Shown in pieces: positions 17,715-25,279 of a stretch of 53,068 nt of DNA. The stretch is from an uncultured Bacteroidales bacterium (GTDB lineage Bacteria; Bacteroidota; Bacteroidia; Bacteroidales; Bacteroidaceae), in contig CACZUX010000001.1 in assembly GCA_902784475.1 (NCBI GenBank), forward strand, positions 1 through 53,068, given 5' to 3'. The notes under the pieces are model-generated. The model made no database searches, was not told the DNA's origin, and saw only the letters and a program-made list of their open reading frames with translations. Both the position numbers and the translations under genes were made by a program. Numbering within the stretch: the stretch's first letter is position 1; each line of letters opens with the position of its first letter.

Positions 17715-19060
17715 ATAACAAATTATACCGCTTTTTAACCCTCGGTCTTCTGAGCGCCACGATGGCGTTCGGGTATTTCTTCGCCGACGTCATGTCGCCC
17801 CTGGAGCCGCTGCTCACACTCCCCGTGGAGCAGGGCGGACTGGGCTGGTCGAGCGACGAATACGGCTTCTTCTCCGGCAGCTACGGCTACTTCAACGTCT
17901 TCCTCTTCCTGCTCTTCGTGGGCGGCGTCGTGCTCGACCGCTGGGGCATACGCATCGCCGGCGTGCTCTCCACGGGGCTGATGTTCGTCGGCGCCCTCGT
18001 CAAGTGGTGGGCCCTCTCCCGCGCCTTCGACGGCATCGTCGAGCTGCCTTTCGGCCTCGGAGCCTACGGGCTGCAGGTCATCTGGGCCAGTGCGGGCTTC
18101 GCCCTCTTCGGCGTGGGCTGCGAGATTGCGGGCATCACCGTGAGCAAGGTCATCGTCAAGTGGTTCTCGGGCCATGAGATGGCGTTCGCCATGGGCCTTC
18201 AGGTGGCTCTGGCGCGCATCGGCACCGCCGTGGCGCTGTCCTTCTCCCTGCCTTTCGCCCAGTGGCTGGGCCGTGCGCACCACAGCGTGGGGCTGGGCGC
18301 CGTGATGCTCTTCATCGGCATGATCTTCTTCCTGTTCTACTGCATCATCGACCGCGCCTTCGACCGCGATGCCGCTGCCGCCGGGACGGCGGAGCAGGGG
18401 AGCGGCGAGACGTTCCGCTTCTCCGACCTGCGCCTGCTGCTCTTCAACCGCGGCTTCTGGTGCATCGCGCTGCTCTGCCTGATGTTCTACGCCGGCGTCT
18501 TCCCCTTCCTCAAGTTCGCCACGCGTCTGATGGTCGTCAAGTACGAGGTCTCCGACTCGCTGGCGGGCCTCATCCCGGCCATGCTGCCCTTCGGCACCAT
18601 CTTCCTCACGCCCTTCTTCGGCTCGCTCTACGACCGCTACGGCCGCGGCGCCACGCTGATGCTCCTGGGCTCCGTCTTGCTCTTCCTGGTGCACGCCGCA
18701 CTGGCGCTGCCGCTCTGTCACTGGGCTCTGGCCATCGTCATGATGACGCTGCTGGGCATCAGCTTCGGCATGGTGCCTTCGGCCATGTGGCCCTCCGTCC
18801 CCAAGATCATCCCCATGAAGCTCTTGGGCACGGCTTATGCGTTGATTTTCTACATCCAGAACATCGGCCTGGCCCTCGTCCCCGTGTGGATCGGCAAGGT
18901 CAACCAGCGCAACACCGACGCCCTGACGGGCACGGTGGACTATACGGAGACGATGGTTGTCTTCGCCCTCTTCGGCCTGGTGGCCATCATCATCAGTGCT
19001 GTGCTGCTGCGCGAAGACCGCCTCAGAGGCTACGGTCTGGAGCAGAGAAATATTGCTTGA
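17711..19060 (+). CDS. Major facilitator superfamily transporter
   Basis: 449 residues from a GTG that overlaps the yidC stop (GTGA). About 12 membrane helices are visible; VLDRWGIRIAGVLS after helix 2 resembles the MFS loop motif, and LYDRYGRGATLMLLG is its second-half counterpart. The substrate cannot be told. Coupling to yidC suggests shared expression rather than shared function. Its last 38 bp overlap the end of the convergent glycosyltransferase gene. Confidence 0.85.
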   Translation: MNNKLYRFLTLGLLSATMAFGYFFADVMSPLEPLLTLPVEQGGLGWSSDEYGFFSGSYGYFNVFLFLLFVGGVVLDRWGIRIAGVLSTGLMFVGALVKWWALSRAFDGIVELPFGLGAYGLQVIWASAGFALFGVGCEIAGITVSKVIVKWFSGHEMAFAMGLQVALARIGTAVALSFSLPFAQWLGRAHHSVGLGAVMLFIGMIFFLFYCIIDRAFDRDAAAAGTAEQGSGETFRFSDLRLLLFNRGFWCIALLCLMFYAGVFPFLKFATRLMVVKYEVSDSLAGLIPAMLPFGTIFLTPFFGSLYDRYGRGATLMLLGSVLLFLVHAALALPLCHWALAIVMMTLLGISFGMVPSAMWPSVPKIIPMKLLGTAYALIFYIQNIGLALVPVWIGKVNQRNTDALTGTVDYTETMVVFALFGLVAIIISAVLLREDRLRGYGLEQRNIA

Positions 19061-19904
19061 CGACGCGCTCGTTCATGCGGTCGCGCTCCCAGTCGCTGAT
19101 CCATCCGTAGCGGTTGAAGTATTTCACGATGTTCCACACGTGCGTCACGAACAGTTTGAAACTGCGGTGGCTGGCGCGGTTGAATTTGTGATACACGATG
19201 ACTTTCGGAAAATACAGCGTGCGCCACCGGCGGTGGAGCCGTCGCGTCAGGTCGATGTCCTCGGCATACATGAAGAAGTGCTTCTCGTCGAAGTCGCCCA
19301 CCTCCTCCAGCGCCTTCATCCTCAGGAACATGAAGCAGCCCGAGAGATAGGGTGCGTTGACGATGCGCCTGAGCCCCGTGGGCACCAGCTCGTAGCGCTG
19401 GTTGCGCTCTTCTCCGCCGCCTATTTTGAGGGCGCGGGCGAAGATGTTGCGCGGGGTGGGGAGCAGCTTGGCCAGACGCTGGGGCTCTCCGTTGGGGAAG
19501 CGTATCTGCGGCATCATCTGCGCCACGTCTTTGTAGGTCGTCATGTAGGCCTGCAAGACGGGCACCACTTCGTGGCCGAACCACACGTCGGGGTTCACCA
19601 CCAGATGGTATTCGCTGCCCCTTTCGCGCGCCATGCGTATGGCCACGTTGTGTCCGCCGCCGTAGCCGTTGTTGCGGTGCCGCATATAACGCAACATGAA
19701 GCCCTGCCTGAGGCGGGACTTCATGTCGGGTCGTTTGCGTATGTAATTGGTTTCGTACTCTTTGAGCTCACGTTCCAGCTCGAACATGTGCTCCGAGTGG
19801 TCGATGACGTAAATGGCGTCCACGGGAGAATCCAGCAGGCTCCTCAGCGTCGGCTCTATGTCGAGCAGATGGTGGTCGTAGGTGACGATGGACGCCGAGG
19901 TCAT
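19023..19904 (-). CDS. Family 2 glycosyltransferase (rhamnosyltransferase-like)
   Basis: 293 residues. The N-terminus (MTSASIVTYDHH) is the first strand of a GT-A fold. RHRNNGYGGGHNVAIR and YHLVVNPDVWF carry the NDP-sugar-binding Asn/Asp residues of the WbbL-like group. CFMFLRMKALEEVGDFDEKHFFMYAEDIDLTRRL (quoted in parts) contains the ED acid/base region. It likely adds a deoxysugar in cell-surface polysaccharide assembly on the cytoplasmic face. It follows the lipoprotein gene by 2 bp on the same strand. Confidence 0.88.
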   Translation of the reverse strand: MTSASIVTYDHHLLDIEPTLRSLLDSPVDAIYVIDHSEHMFELERELKEYETNYIRKRPDMKSRLRQGFMLRYMRHRNNGYGGGHNVAIRMARERGSEYHLVVNPDVWFGHEVVPVLQAYMTTYKDVAQMMPQIRFPNGEPQRLAKLLPTPRNIFARALKIGGGEERNQRYELVPTGLRRIVNAPYLSGCFMFLRMKALEEVGDFDEKHFFMYAEDIDLTRRLHRRWRTLYFPKVIVYHKFNRASHRSFKLFVTHVWNIVKYFNRYGWISDWERDRMNERVVKQYFSAPDRSL

Positions 19905-19906
19905 GC

Positions 19907-21124
19907 TCAGTTCTTCGGCGCGTAGATGAGCTGCTTCTTCTCGGGATCGTAGGCTGTAGTGATCTGTCCCTTCACGGTGCAGGGCTTGCCCAGCTTCGTC
20001 ACCTTACTCCGGCTCAGCTGCTCCCAGATATCGTCCGTGGTGCAGTAGCTGTGGATCTCCACCGTCAGGCCGTCGCCGTAGTTATCCTTCAGCTCCTGAA
20101 TGAGGGTGGCGGGGATGTTGCTGATCTCGATGGTGATGCCGTTGGCGTCGTGGGTGATGGTGTGGCTGATGACGTATTCCTTGTAGTAGAAGTCATAGAC
20201 GCGGATGGCGAAGTCGTCCTGCTCCACGATGTCCTCGTAGGCCAAGGGGATGTTGATCTTCACGCTCTCGCAGTCGGTGCGGATGTGTATGGAGGTCTTG
20301 ATTTCGTTCCAGTCCTGATGAATCTGCTGGTGGATGTCAATCTCCACATCGTTGGGCACGTTGGCAAAACCATTGGCTCTGGCGTCGGGCACTACGTAGT
20401 CGGGGTCGTCCAGGTTGACGAATACGCCGTTCACGTGCCAGTAGCCTTTGCCGGCCACTTCCTTCACCACGTACCAGTGCACGTGCTTGTCGAGGTAGCC
20501 GGGGTTGGCAGCCTCCAGGGCCATCCATTCGTAAGCCTTATCCAGGTTTTTCTTCTTGTCGTCTATCTCATCCTGAAGGATGTCGACCACGGAGGGCTGC
20601 TCGAGGATGGCGAGCTGCGCCTTATGGCTATCCTTGTCGGGGTCGAGCACGTAGCGGAAGAGTCCGATGTTGTTGCCCGTCTTCTGGCTCACCTTGGTGT
20701 AGTCGTAGTCGCGGTCGTTGTAGCGTCCGTAGGGATAGGCGCTGCTCACGCGGCCTCTGTTCTTACCCTGCCTGCCGACGGGGCGACCGTAGTAGAGCGT
20801 GGAGCTCTGGTCGATGTATCCGGGGATGGTGCCGTCGACGCGGATGCTGAAGCGGGCCACTTCCCAGCCTTCGGCGGTGTTGGCGAAGGGATACTTGGTG
20901 TAGGTCTGCGGCTCTTCGGGGATGTTGACGCGGGTCTGAGCGAGGGCGCCTTTGGTCTGTGCGGCCTCGTCGAGACGCTGTCCCTGCACGAAGATCTCGG
21001 TGGCGGGCTTGTCGCTGTCTGCTGCGATGGCGGGTGTTGCGGGTGTGATGTCGTTGTTGTCGTTGCTGCATGCGCTGAATGCCATGGCGCAGCCGCAAAG
21101 GATGGGGAAAATCAGTTTTTTCAT
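19907..21124 (-). CDS. Lipoprotein of unknown function
   Basis: 405 residues. The signal peptide ends in a lipobox (MAFSACSND, Cys at 19), so the protein is lipid-anchored, probably in the outer membrane. The rest has no motif I recognise. It is polar and rich in Asp, Tyr and Ile, with two duplicated-looking regions (VPDARANGFANVPNDVEID; THDANGITIEISN) suggestive of beta-sandwich domains. The layout resembles fimbrillin-like or carbohydrate-binding Bacteroidetes lipoproteins, but I cannot assign it. It has its own promoter and is 2 bp upstream of the glycosyltransferase. Confidence 0.8.
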   Translation of the reverse strand: MKKLIFPILCGCAMAFSACSNDNNDITPATPAIAADSDKPATEIFVQGQRLDEAAQTKGALAQTRVNIPEEPQTYTKYPFANTAEGWEVARFSIRVDGTIPGYIDQSSTLYYGRPVGRQGKNRGRVSSAYPYGRYNDRDYDYTKVSQKTGNNIGLFRYVLDPDKDSHKAQLAILEQPSVVDILQDEIDDKKKNLDKAYEWMALEAANPGYLDKHVHWYVVKEVAGKGYWHVNGVFVNLDDPDYVVPDARANGFANVPNDVEIDIHQQIHQDWNEIKTSIHIRTDCESVKINIPLAYEDIVEQDDFAIRVYDFYYKEYVISHTITHDANGITIEISNIPATLIQELKDNYGDGLTVEIHSYCTTDDIWEQLSRSKVTKLGKPCTVKGQITTAYDPEKKQLIYAPKN

Positions 21125-21156
21125 TACGTCCTGAGTTTTTTTACCTTAATCGCCCG

Positions 21157-21164
21157 CAAAGTTA
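21157..21164 (-). promoter_or_regulatory. Promoter -7 box (TAACTTTG) of the lipoprotein/glycosyltransferase pair
   Basis: On the minus strand TAACTTTG lies 32 bp before the lipoprotein ATG. Confidence 0.65.
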
Positions 21165-21200
21165 CGAAAATTTCTTGAATTGACCGCAATTTTCATTGAA

Positions 21201-21235
21201 CTTTAACCTTTAACCTTTAAACTTTAAACTTTATT
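21201..21235. repeat. Heptamer array: CTTTAAC/CTTTAAA units
   Basis: Five 7-bp units (CTTTAAC twice, CTTTAAA twice, CTTTATT), each with a TAA or near-TAA. It sits between divergent promoters and ends 3 bp before the -7 box at 21239. Confidence 0.88.
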
Positions 21236-21238
21236 TCG

Positions 21239-21246
21239 TATCTTTG
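21239..21246 (+). promoter_or_regulatory. Promoter -7 box (TATCTTTG) of the TlpA-like gene
   Basis: TATCTTTG, 24 bp before the ATG at 21271; its -33 region falls within the CTTTAAC/CTTTAAA array. Confidence 0.7.
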
Positions 21247-21270
21247 CACTTGTATTTTGAATGCTTCGCC

Positions 21271-22734
21271 ATGAAAACACATCACTTCACCGTATTTCTT
21301 CCGGTCCTTGCCGCGATGCTGAGCGCCTGTCTCACGTCCTTCGCCCAGACGCTGTCCACGCCGTGGAAGCGACAGAGCGCTCCCGCCGTCATCCTGGGAC
21401 GGCATGTCAACTATAAAATCGGCGACAACTCCTATCCTCCGGCCTATTGGGGTAACAACGAGAACCTTAAGGACAACGCCTTTCCCGAGGTCACGCGCGA
21501 CACCATCGCCGGCACCTTCACCCTCGTGTGGGACATCTGCTATCCCTTGAAGCATCAGTTCGCCGGCCTGGACATCATGCTCTTCCCCGGTGACACCGTG
21601 CGTTTCGACTTCGACCGCGCCGCCTTCCAGGCCTATACGGACTACCAGAAGAACACCCCCGGCGACAGCATCACCACGCAGCATCTGCGCGAGCTCCTCT
21701 CCAAGGCCGTCCGCATCGGGGGCGCGTCCTTCGAGCTGCCTCTGCCCCTCCGCATGAAGGGCATCAAGCTCGGCTACGACAAGGCGTATGCCAAGGCCCA
21801 CTACGGCGACACCTTCGACGAGTGGCGCGAGGAGTGCTGGCGTGAGTTTCAGGATGTGGTGCATCAGCTGGATTCCCTCGGCCTCCCGGACGAAGAGAGA
21901 TCCTTCCGCAGGATGCTCATCGAGCAGGATTACCTGCATAAGCTCGGCGACTACGCCTTTTCGAAGAAGATGTGGGGTCTGACGCGCGACGCGGACTCGC
22001 TGGCCATGTTCGAGCGCCAGTTCACCTATAAGGACCCCCACGCCTCCGAGCTGACCTTCTACCGCAGCACGCTCGGCTTCCTCTCCTGCCTGAAGTTCTA
22101 CCGCTCCGTCAGCGGCAGGGAATATATCCTGGCCAACGGACTGGAGAGCACGCCTCTGGGCCGGTGGTATGCGGAGCTGGATGCCGCCAAGGCGCTGATG
22201 ACGCGCGTCAAGGCCTGCCGTCCTGTGCGTGATGACGAGCTCAATGCTCTCTCGCCCGAGTTCCGGGAGCAGATCTGTCAGGTGCGTGACCAGCTGCTTC
22301 AGGACCGTCCCGACAGCAAGGGTGTGTGGCGCGACCTGCCCGAGGGTGCGCCGGAGACGTGGCTGCCGCAGATTGTGGCGGGGCATAGGGGGCGTATCGT
22401 CTTCGTCGATTTCTGGGCCACGTGGTGCGGCCCCTGCGTGACGGGCATGAAGGAGATGGAGTCGGTGAAGGACTCGCTGACGGCCCGCGGTGTGGATTTC
22501 GTCTATATCACGAACACGAGCAGCAGCACCGGCGAATGGCTCTCGCGTGTTGCCCGCCATGGCGGCGACCACTACATGGTGCCCAAGGACAGGATGGAGG
22601 CCATGCAGATCCCGGGCTACAGAGCAGCCATTCCCCATTATCTTATCTACGACAGAGAGGGCCGTCTGGTGAAGTTCCTCACCGGCTGGCCCGGTGTGGA
22701 TGCGATGATGAGCGAGTTGAACATTGAGCATTGA
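21271..22734 (+). CDS. Exported TlpA/thioredoxin-like disulfide oxidoreductase
   Basis: 487 residues from ATG 21271; an in-frame earlier codon at 21244 lies inside the promoter box and is rejected. The signal region contains LSAC (possible lipobox) and ends TSFAQ. About 340 residues of unassigned, helix-rich sequence follow, then a thioredoxin fold with the redox site WATWCGPC (about 384-391) and the cis-Pro region AAIPHYLIYDREG. Such proteins reduce or shuffle disulfides in the periplasm. The last codons (LNIEH) and the stop fall in three heptamer-like units (GTTGAAC, ATTGAGC, ATTGAAC), so the natural C-terminus may have been replaced. Confidence 0.87.
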   Translation: MKTHHFTVFLPVLAAMLSACLTSFAQTLSTPWKRQSAPAVILGRHVNYKIGDNSYPPAYWGNNENLKDNAFPEVTRDTIAGTFTLVWDICYPLKHQFAGLDIMLFPGDTVRFDFDRAAFQAYTDYQKNTPGDSITTQHLRELLSKAVRIGGASFELPLPLRMKGIKLGYDKAYAKAHYGDTFDEWREECWREFQDVVHQLDSLGLPDEERSFRRMLIEQDYLHKLGDYAFSKKMWGLTRDADSLAMFERQFTYKDPHASELTFYRSTLGFLSCLKFYRSVSGREYILANGLESTPLGRWYAELDAAKALMTRVKACRPVRDDELNALSPEFREQICQVRDQLLQDRPDSKGVWRDLPEGAPETWLPQIVAGHRGRIVFVDFWATWCGPCVTGMKEMESVKDSLTARGVDFVYITNTSSSTGEWLSRVARHGGDHYMVPKDRMEAMQIPGYRAAIPHYLIYDREGRLVKFLTGWPGVDAMMSELNIEH

Positions 22735-22816
22735 ACATCCGCCCGAGGCGAGTGCAATGACGAGCTCGGCATAGATAAGCGCGGGTTTGTTGCGGCGCTC
22801 GCCTCGGGCGGATGTT
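22734..22816. repeat. 19-bp perfect inverted repeat with 45-nt loop
   Basis: Left arm 22734-22752 (AACATCCGCCCGAGGCGAG) and right arm 22798-22816 are perfectly complementary; the loop is 45 nt. The left arm begins at the last base of the TlpA-like stop codon. TTTTCGATG spans and follows the right arm's end. It could be a large-loop terminator, a small REP/MITE-like element or a structured RNA. Confidence 0.85.
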
Positions 22817-22936
22817 TTCGATGTTAAATTTACCATTTTTCATTCACTTCATCCGCTTTTGAAACTATTTTCACCGGAAAACGCATTTTAGGGTAAAGTT
22901 TTTCGACAAAAAGACCTCCGCTGCACAAATTCGCCA

Positions 22937-22944
22937 TACTTTTG
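22937..22944 (+). promoter_or_regulatory. Promoter -7 box (TACTTTTG) of the Mfa2-like gene
   Basis: TACTTTTG matches TAnnTTTG and gives a leader of about 80 nt before the ATG at 23030; the leader contains a small CTGCA/TGCAG hairpin and an AT-rich stretch before the start. Confidence 0.6.
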
Positions 22945-23029
22945 CGACGATTTATTTTCTCGGCTGCATTTTCGGGTGCAGAGACACGACAATTTAAATT
23001 ATTTATTAACAAATTAAACTTTGATTATT

Positions 23030-23959
23030 ATGCAAAAGTTTATTTTGTCGTGCCTCAGCCTGATAATGGTTGCTGCATGCACGACGACCCCGGCAAACGA
23101 TTTGCTGGAATGTGACGGTAACGAGAGTGTTAACCTGCAGAACGGCGCAGAGACCACCGAGACGCTGCCCCCCGGTAAGGCGCGGGTGCGCTTTGTGTTC
23201 GAGGGCCTGACCTTCAACACCAGTCCGATGACCAAGACCGCCCCCCTCGGTTTGACTCGGGGTGGAGACCTCGGTTTGACTCGGGGTGGAGACCCTGTCG
23301 GACTGACGGATGCGGGAGTGAACTACCTTTATATATATGAGGGTGAGGAGCTTTTGTTGATGCAGACGGCGGGCGAAGCCGGAGTGGAATTTGGCAGTCC
23401 GTCGCTGGTGCTGGACTATGGGTCGCACACGCTCACCTTTGTGGCCTCGGACTTCGAGCTGGACGACACCGACAATCAGGTGCGCAGCGGCAACACCTTC
23501 AGCGCCAGGAAGACGGTGACGGTGGACGAAAACACCCCGCAGCAATCCGTCACCATGGCCCGCATCAAGGCCGGCATACGCCTCGTCATCAACGACACCG
23601 ACCTCTCCCGAGTCGGACAAATCACGGTGATGCTCGAAAATCCATACCTCAGCCTCCCCGCCGGCGGCCACCTGGCCATCAATCCCCAAACGAACATATA
23701 CATCCCCTTCAGCTTGCCCGAGGCCAGACCCGCAACGGTTACAGTCTATACCTTCTGCCCGAGTCTTACCGAGGTGTTCAACCAATTCGTCACCCTGGTA
23801 ATAAAAGACAAGGACACCAATAACATGCTGTCTTTTAAACGGGTGCAGGTGCCCCTCCTGATGAACCGCATCACCGAAGTGCGCGGCACCTGGCTCACCA
23901 CAGGCACTCTCGTCACCGTGGACACCGGATGGGGGGAAGAGTTGGTAATTGATAATTGA
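23030..23959 (+). CDS. FimB/Mfa2-like fimbrial-type lipoprotein
   Basis: 309 residues. The signal peptide ends in a lipobox (LIMVAACTT). The body has the two-beta-domain pattern of Bacteroidetes FimB/Mfa2 proteins: VNYLYIYEGEELLL, LTFVASDFEL, then MARIKAGIRLVIND, where an anchor/assembly protein for fimbriae would fold. No fimbrillin gene is next to it, so partner and role are inferred. Near residue 75 the peptide LGLTRGGD is repeated in tandem. The last residues (LVIDN) and the TGA come from a heptamer array that begins inside the gene, which suggests that the 3' end has been eroded or that the array uses the gene end as its first units. Confidence 0.72.
   Translation: MQKFILSCLSLIMVAACTTTPANDLLECDGNESVNLQNGAETTETLPPGKARVRFVFEGLTFNTSPMTKTAPLGLTRGGDLGLTRGGDPVGLTDAGVNYLYIYEGEELLLMQTAGEAGVEFGSPSLVLDYGSHTLTFVASDFELDDTDNQVRSGNTFSARKTVTVDENTPQQSVTMARIKAGIRLVINDTDLSRVGQITVMLENPYLSLPAGGHLAINPQTNIYIPFSLPEARPATVTVYTFCPSLTEVFNQFVTLVIKDKDTNNMLSFKRVQVPLLMNRITEVRGTWLTTGTLVTVDTGWGEELVIDN
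23246..23293 (+). repeat. 24-bp in-frame tandem duplication
   Basis: The unit beginning CTCGGTTTGACTCGG occurs at 23246-23269 and 23270-23293 with no mismatch. It encodes LGLTRGGD twice in the Mfa2-like protein. Confidence 0.95.
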
Positions 23960-24003
23960 CAATTGACAATTGATAATTGACAGTTGACATTTAATATTTG
24001 ATA
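23948..24003. repeat. Heptamer array: ATTGATA/ATTGACA units
   Basis: Eight units in a constant 7-bp register: ATTGATA, ATTGACA twice, ATTGATA, ATTGACA, GTTGACA, TTTAATA, TTTGATA. The stop codon of the Mfa2-like gene (23957-23959) is inside it. The same family, in the same orientation relative to transcription, is at 40375-40416. Confidence 0.92.
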
Positions 24004-24045
24004 TTCATAGCAGCCGAAAAGTTTGGTAGAAAGAAATATTTGTCG

Positions 24046-24053
24046 TATCTTTG
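24046..24053 (+). promoter_or_regulatory. Promoter -7 box (TATCTTTG) of nadC
   Basis: TATCTTTG, 28 bp before the nadC ATG at 24082. Confidence 0.7.
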
Positions 24054-24081
24054 CACCCGAAACCTTAAAACACGACATGAT

Positions 24082-24966
24082 ATGTTAACCGTAGAAGAAC
24101 TCAACGACAGGCTCATCGACCTGGCCTTCAGCGAAGACATAGGCGATGGCGACCACACCACGCTCTGCTGCATCCCCGAAGACGCCATGGGCGAGAGCAA
24201 GCTGCTCATCAAAGAGGCCGGCATATTCGCCGGCGTGGAGATTGCTAAAAAAGTGTTCCACCGCTTCGACCCCACACTCCAGGTGGAGGTGTACATCCAG
24301 GACGGCGCCGCCGTAAAGCCCGGCGACATCGTGATGAGCGTTCGCGGCAAGGAGCAGAGCCTCCTGCAGACCGAGCGCCTGATGCTCAACATCCTGCAGC
24401 GCATGTCGGGCATCGCCACCATGACGCACAAATACCAGCAGGCCCTCATCGACGCCGGCACGAAGACACGCGTGCTCGACACGCGCAAGACGACGCCCGG
24501 CATGCGCATGCTGGAGAAGGAAGCCGTGAAGATCGGCGGCGGCATGAACCACCGCATCGGCCTCTTCGACATGATACTGCTCAAAGACAACCACATAGAC
24601 TTCTGCGGCGGCGTGCATAACGCCATCAGCCGCGCCAAGGCCTACTGCAAGGCCAAGGGCAAGAAGCTCAAGATAGAGTGCGAGGTGCGCGACTTCGAGG
24701 AGTTGGACGAAGCGCTCCGCGAGGGCTGCGACCGCATCATGTTCGACAACTTCACGCCGGAGGCCACGGCCAAGGCCGTGCAGCTGGTAGCCGGGCGGGC
24801 CGAGACGGAATCCTCGGGCGGCATCACCTTCGAGACGATGATACCCTACGCCAAGGCCGGGGTGGACTACATCTCGTTCGGTGCGCTGACGCACTCGGTG
24901 AAGGGGCTCGATATGAGCTTCAAGGCAGCAGGGTCGTCGAAGCTGAAGATAGAAAACTATTTCTAA
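24082..24966 (+). CDS. nadC: Nicotinate-nucleotide diphosphorylase (quinolinate phosphoribosyltransferase)
   Basis: 294 residues from ATG 24082. Family signatures are EDIGDGDHTT (N-terminal), LDTRKTTPGMRMLEKEAVKIGGGMNHR (quoted in parts), the substrate-binding Lys in LLKDNHI, IECEVRDFEEL, MFDNFTPE and ISFGALTHSVKGLDMS. It makes nicotinate mononucleotide from quinolinate and PRPP in de novo NAD synthesis. nadA and nadB are not in the window. It has its own promoter. Length is normal. Confidence 0.97.
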   Translation: MLTVEELNDRLIDLAFSEDIGDGDHTTLCCIPEDAMGESKLLIKEAGIFAGVEIAKKVFHRFDPTLQVEVYIQDGAAVKPGDIVMSVRGKEQSLLQTERLMLNILQRMSGIATMTHKYQQALIDAGTKTRVLDTRKTTPGMRMLEKEAVKIGGGMNHRIGLFDMILLKDNHIDFCGGVHNAISRAKAYCKAKGKKLKIECEVRDFEELDEALREGCDRIMFDNFTPEATAKAVQLVAGRAETESSGGITFETMIPYAKAGVDYISFGALTHSVKGLDMSFKAAGSSKLKIENYF

Positions 24967-25196
24967 CATCGAAAAACTCTAAAAAAAACGAAAACCCTGT
25001 CGGGTGTGTTTCAAAAAAAAACAAGAAAACCCCATTCATGAGCCAGAGCTCTTTCAGAGCACTTAATGCTGTCAGCACTAATCCTGCTTGAAAACAAGCT
25101 TTCAGACAGTCTTAGCACTAACACCATTGACCACGTTGTGGTTCTGTCTCATTCATGGAAAAACATAGAAAACCGCCACGAGTTTATGTCTGAAGG
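24967..25196. other. Non-coding spacer after nadC
   Basis: No gene is visible between nadC and the C69 gene (313 bp in all). It begins TAACATCGAAAA-ACTCTAAA, a sequence repeated after other genes (44729, and inverted near 22816). It then holds a partly self-complementary stretch (GCTGTCAGCACTAA ... AGACAGTCTTAGCAC) and ends in the heptamer array at 25197. No TAnnTTTG box was found before the next gene. Confidence 0.6.
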
Positions 25197-25273
25197 CTGA
25201 ATCCTGAATCTTGAATCCTGAATCTTGAATCCTGAACCCCTCATCCATCATACATCAGACATCATACATCATC
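25197..25273. repeat. Heptamer array: eleven units, two sequence types in one register
   Basis: Eleven units of exactly 7 bp: six of CTGAATC/TTGAATC type (25197-25238), then CCTCATC and four of CATCATA/CATCAGA type (to 25273). The register does not slip at the change of unit. The array runs up to 6 bp before the C69 ATG, into the place where a signal-peptide N-terminus would be. Confidence 0.92.
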
Positions 25274-25279
25274 CTCGCC

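Noticed and set aside
19023-19060. Frameshift at the MFS/glycosyltransferase junction
   Set aside because: The 38-bp overlap is between convergent genes that both have plausible C-termini; no evidence of an error.
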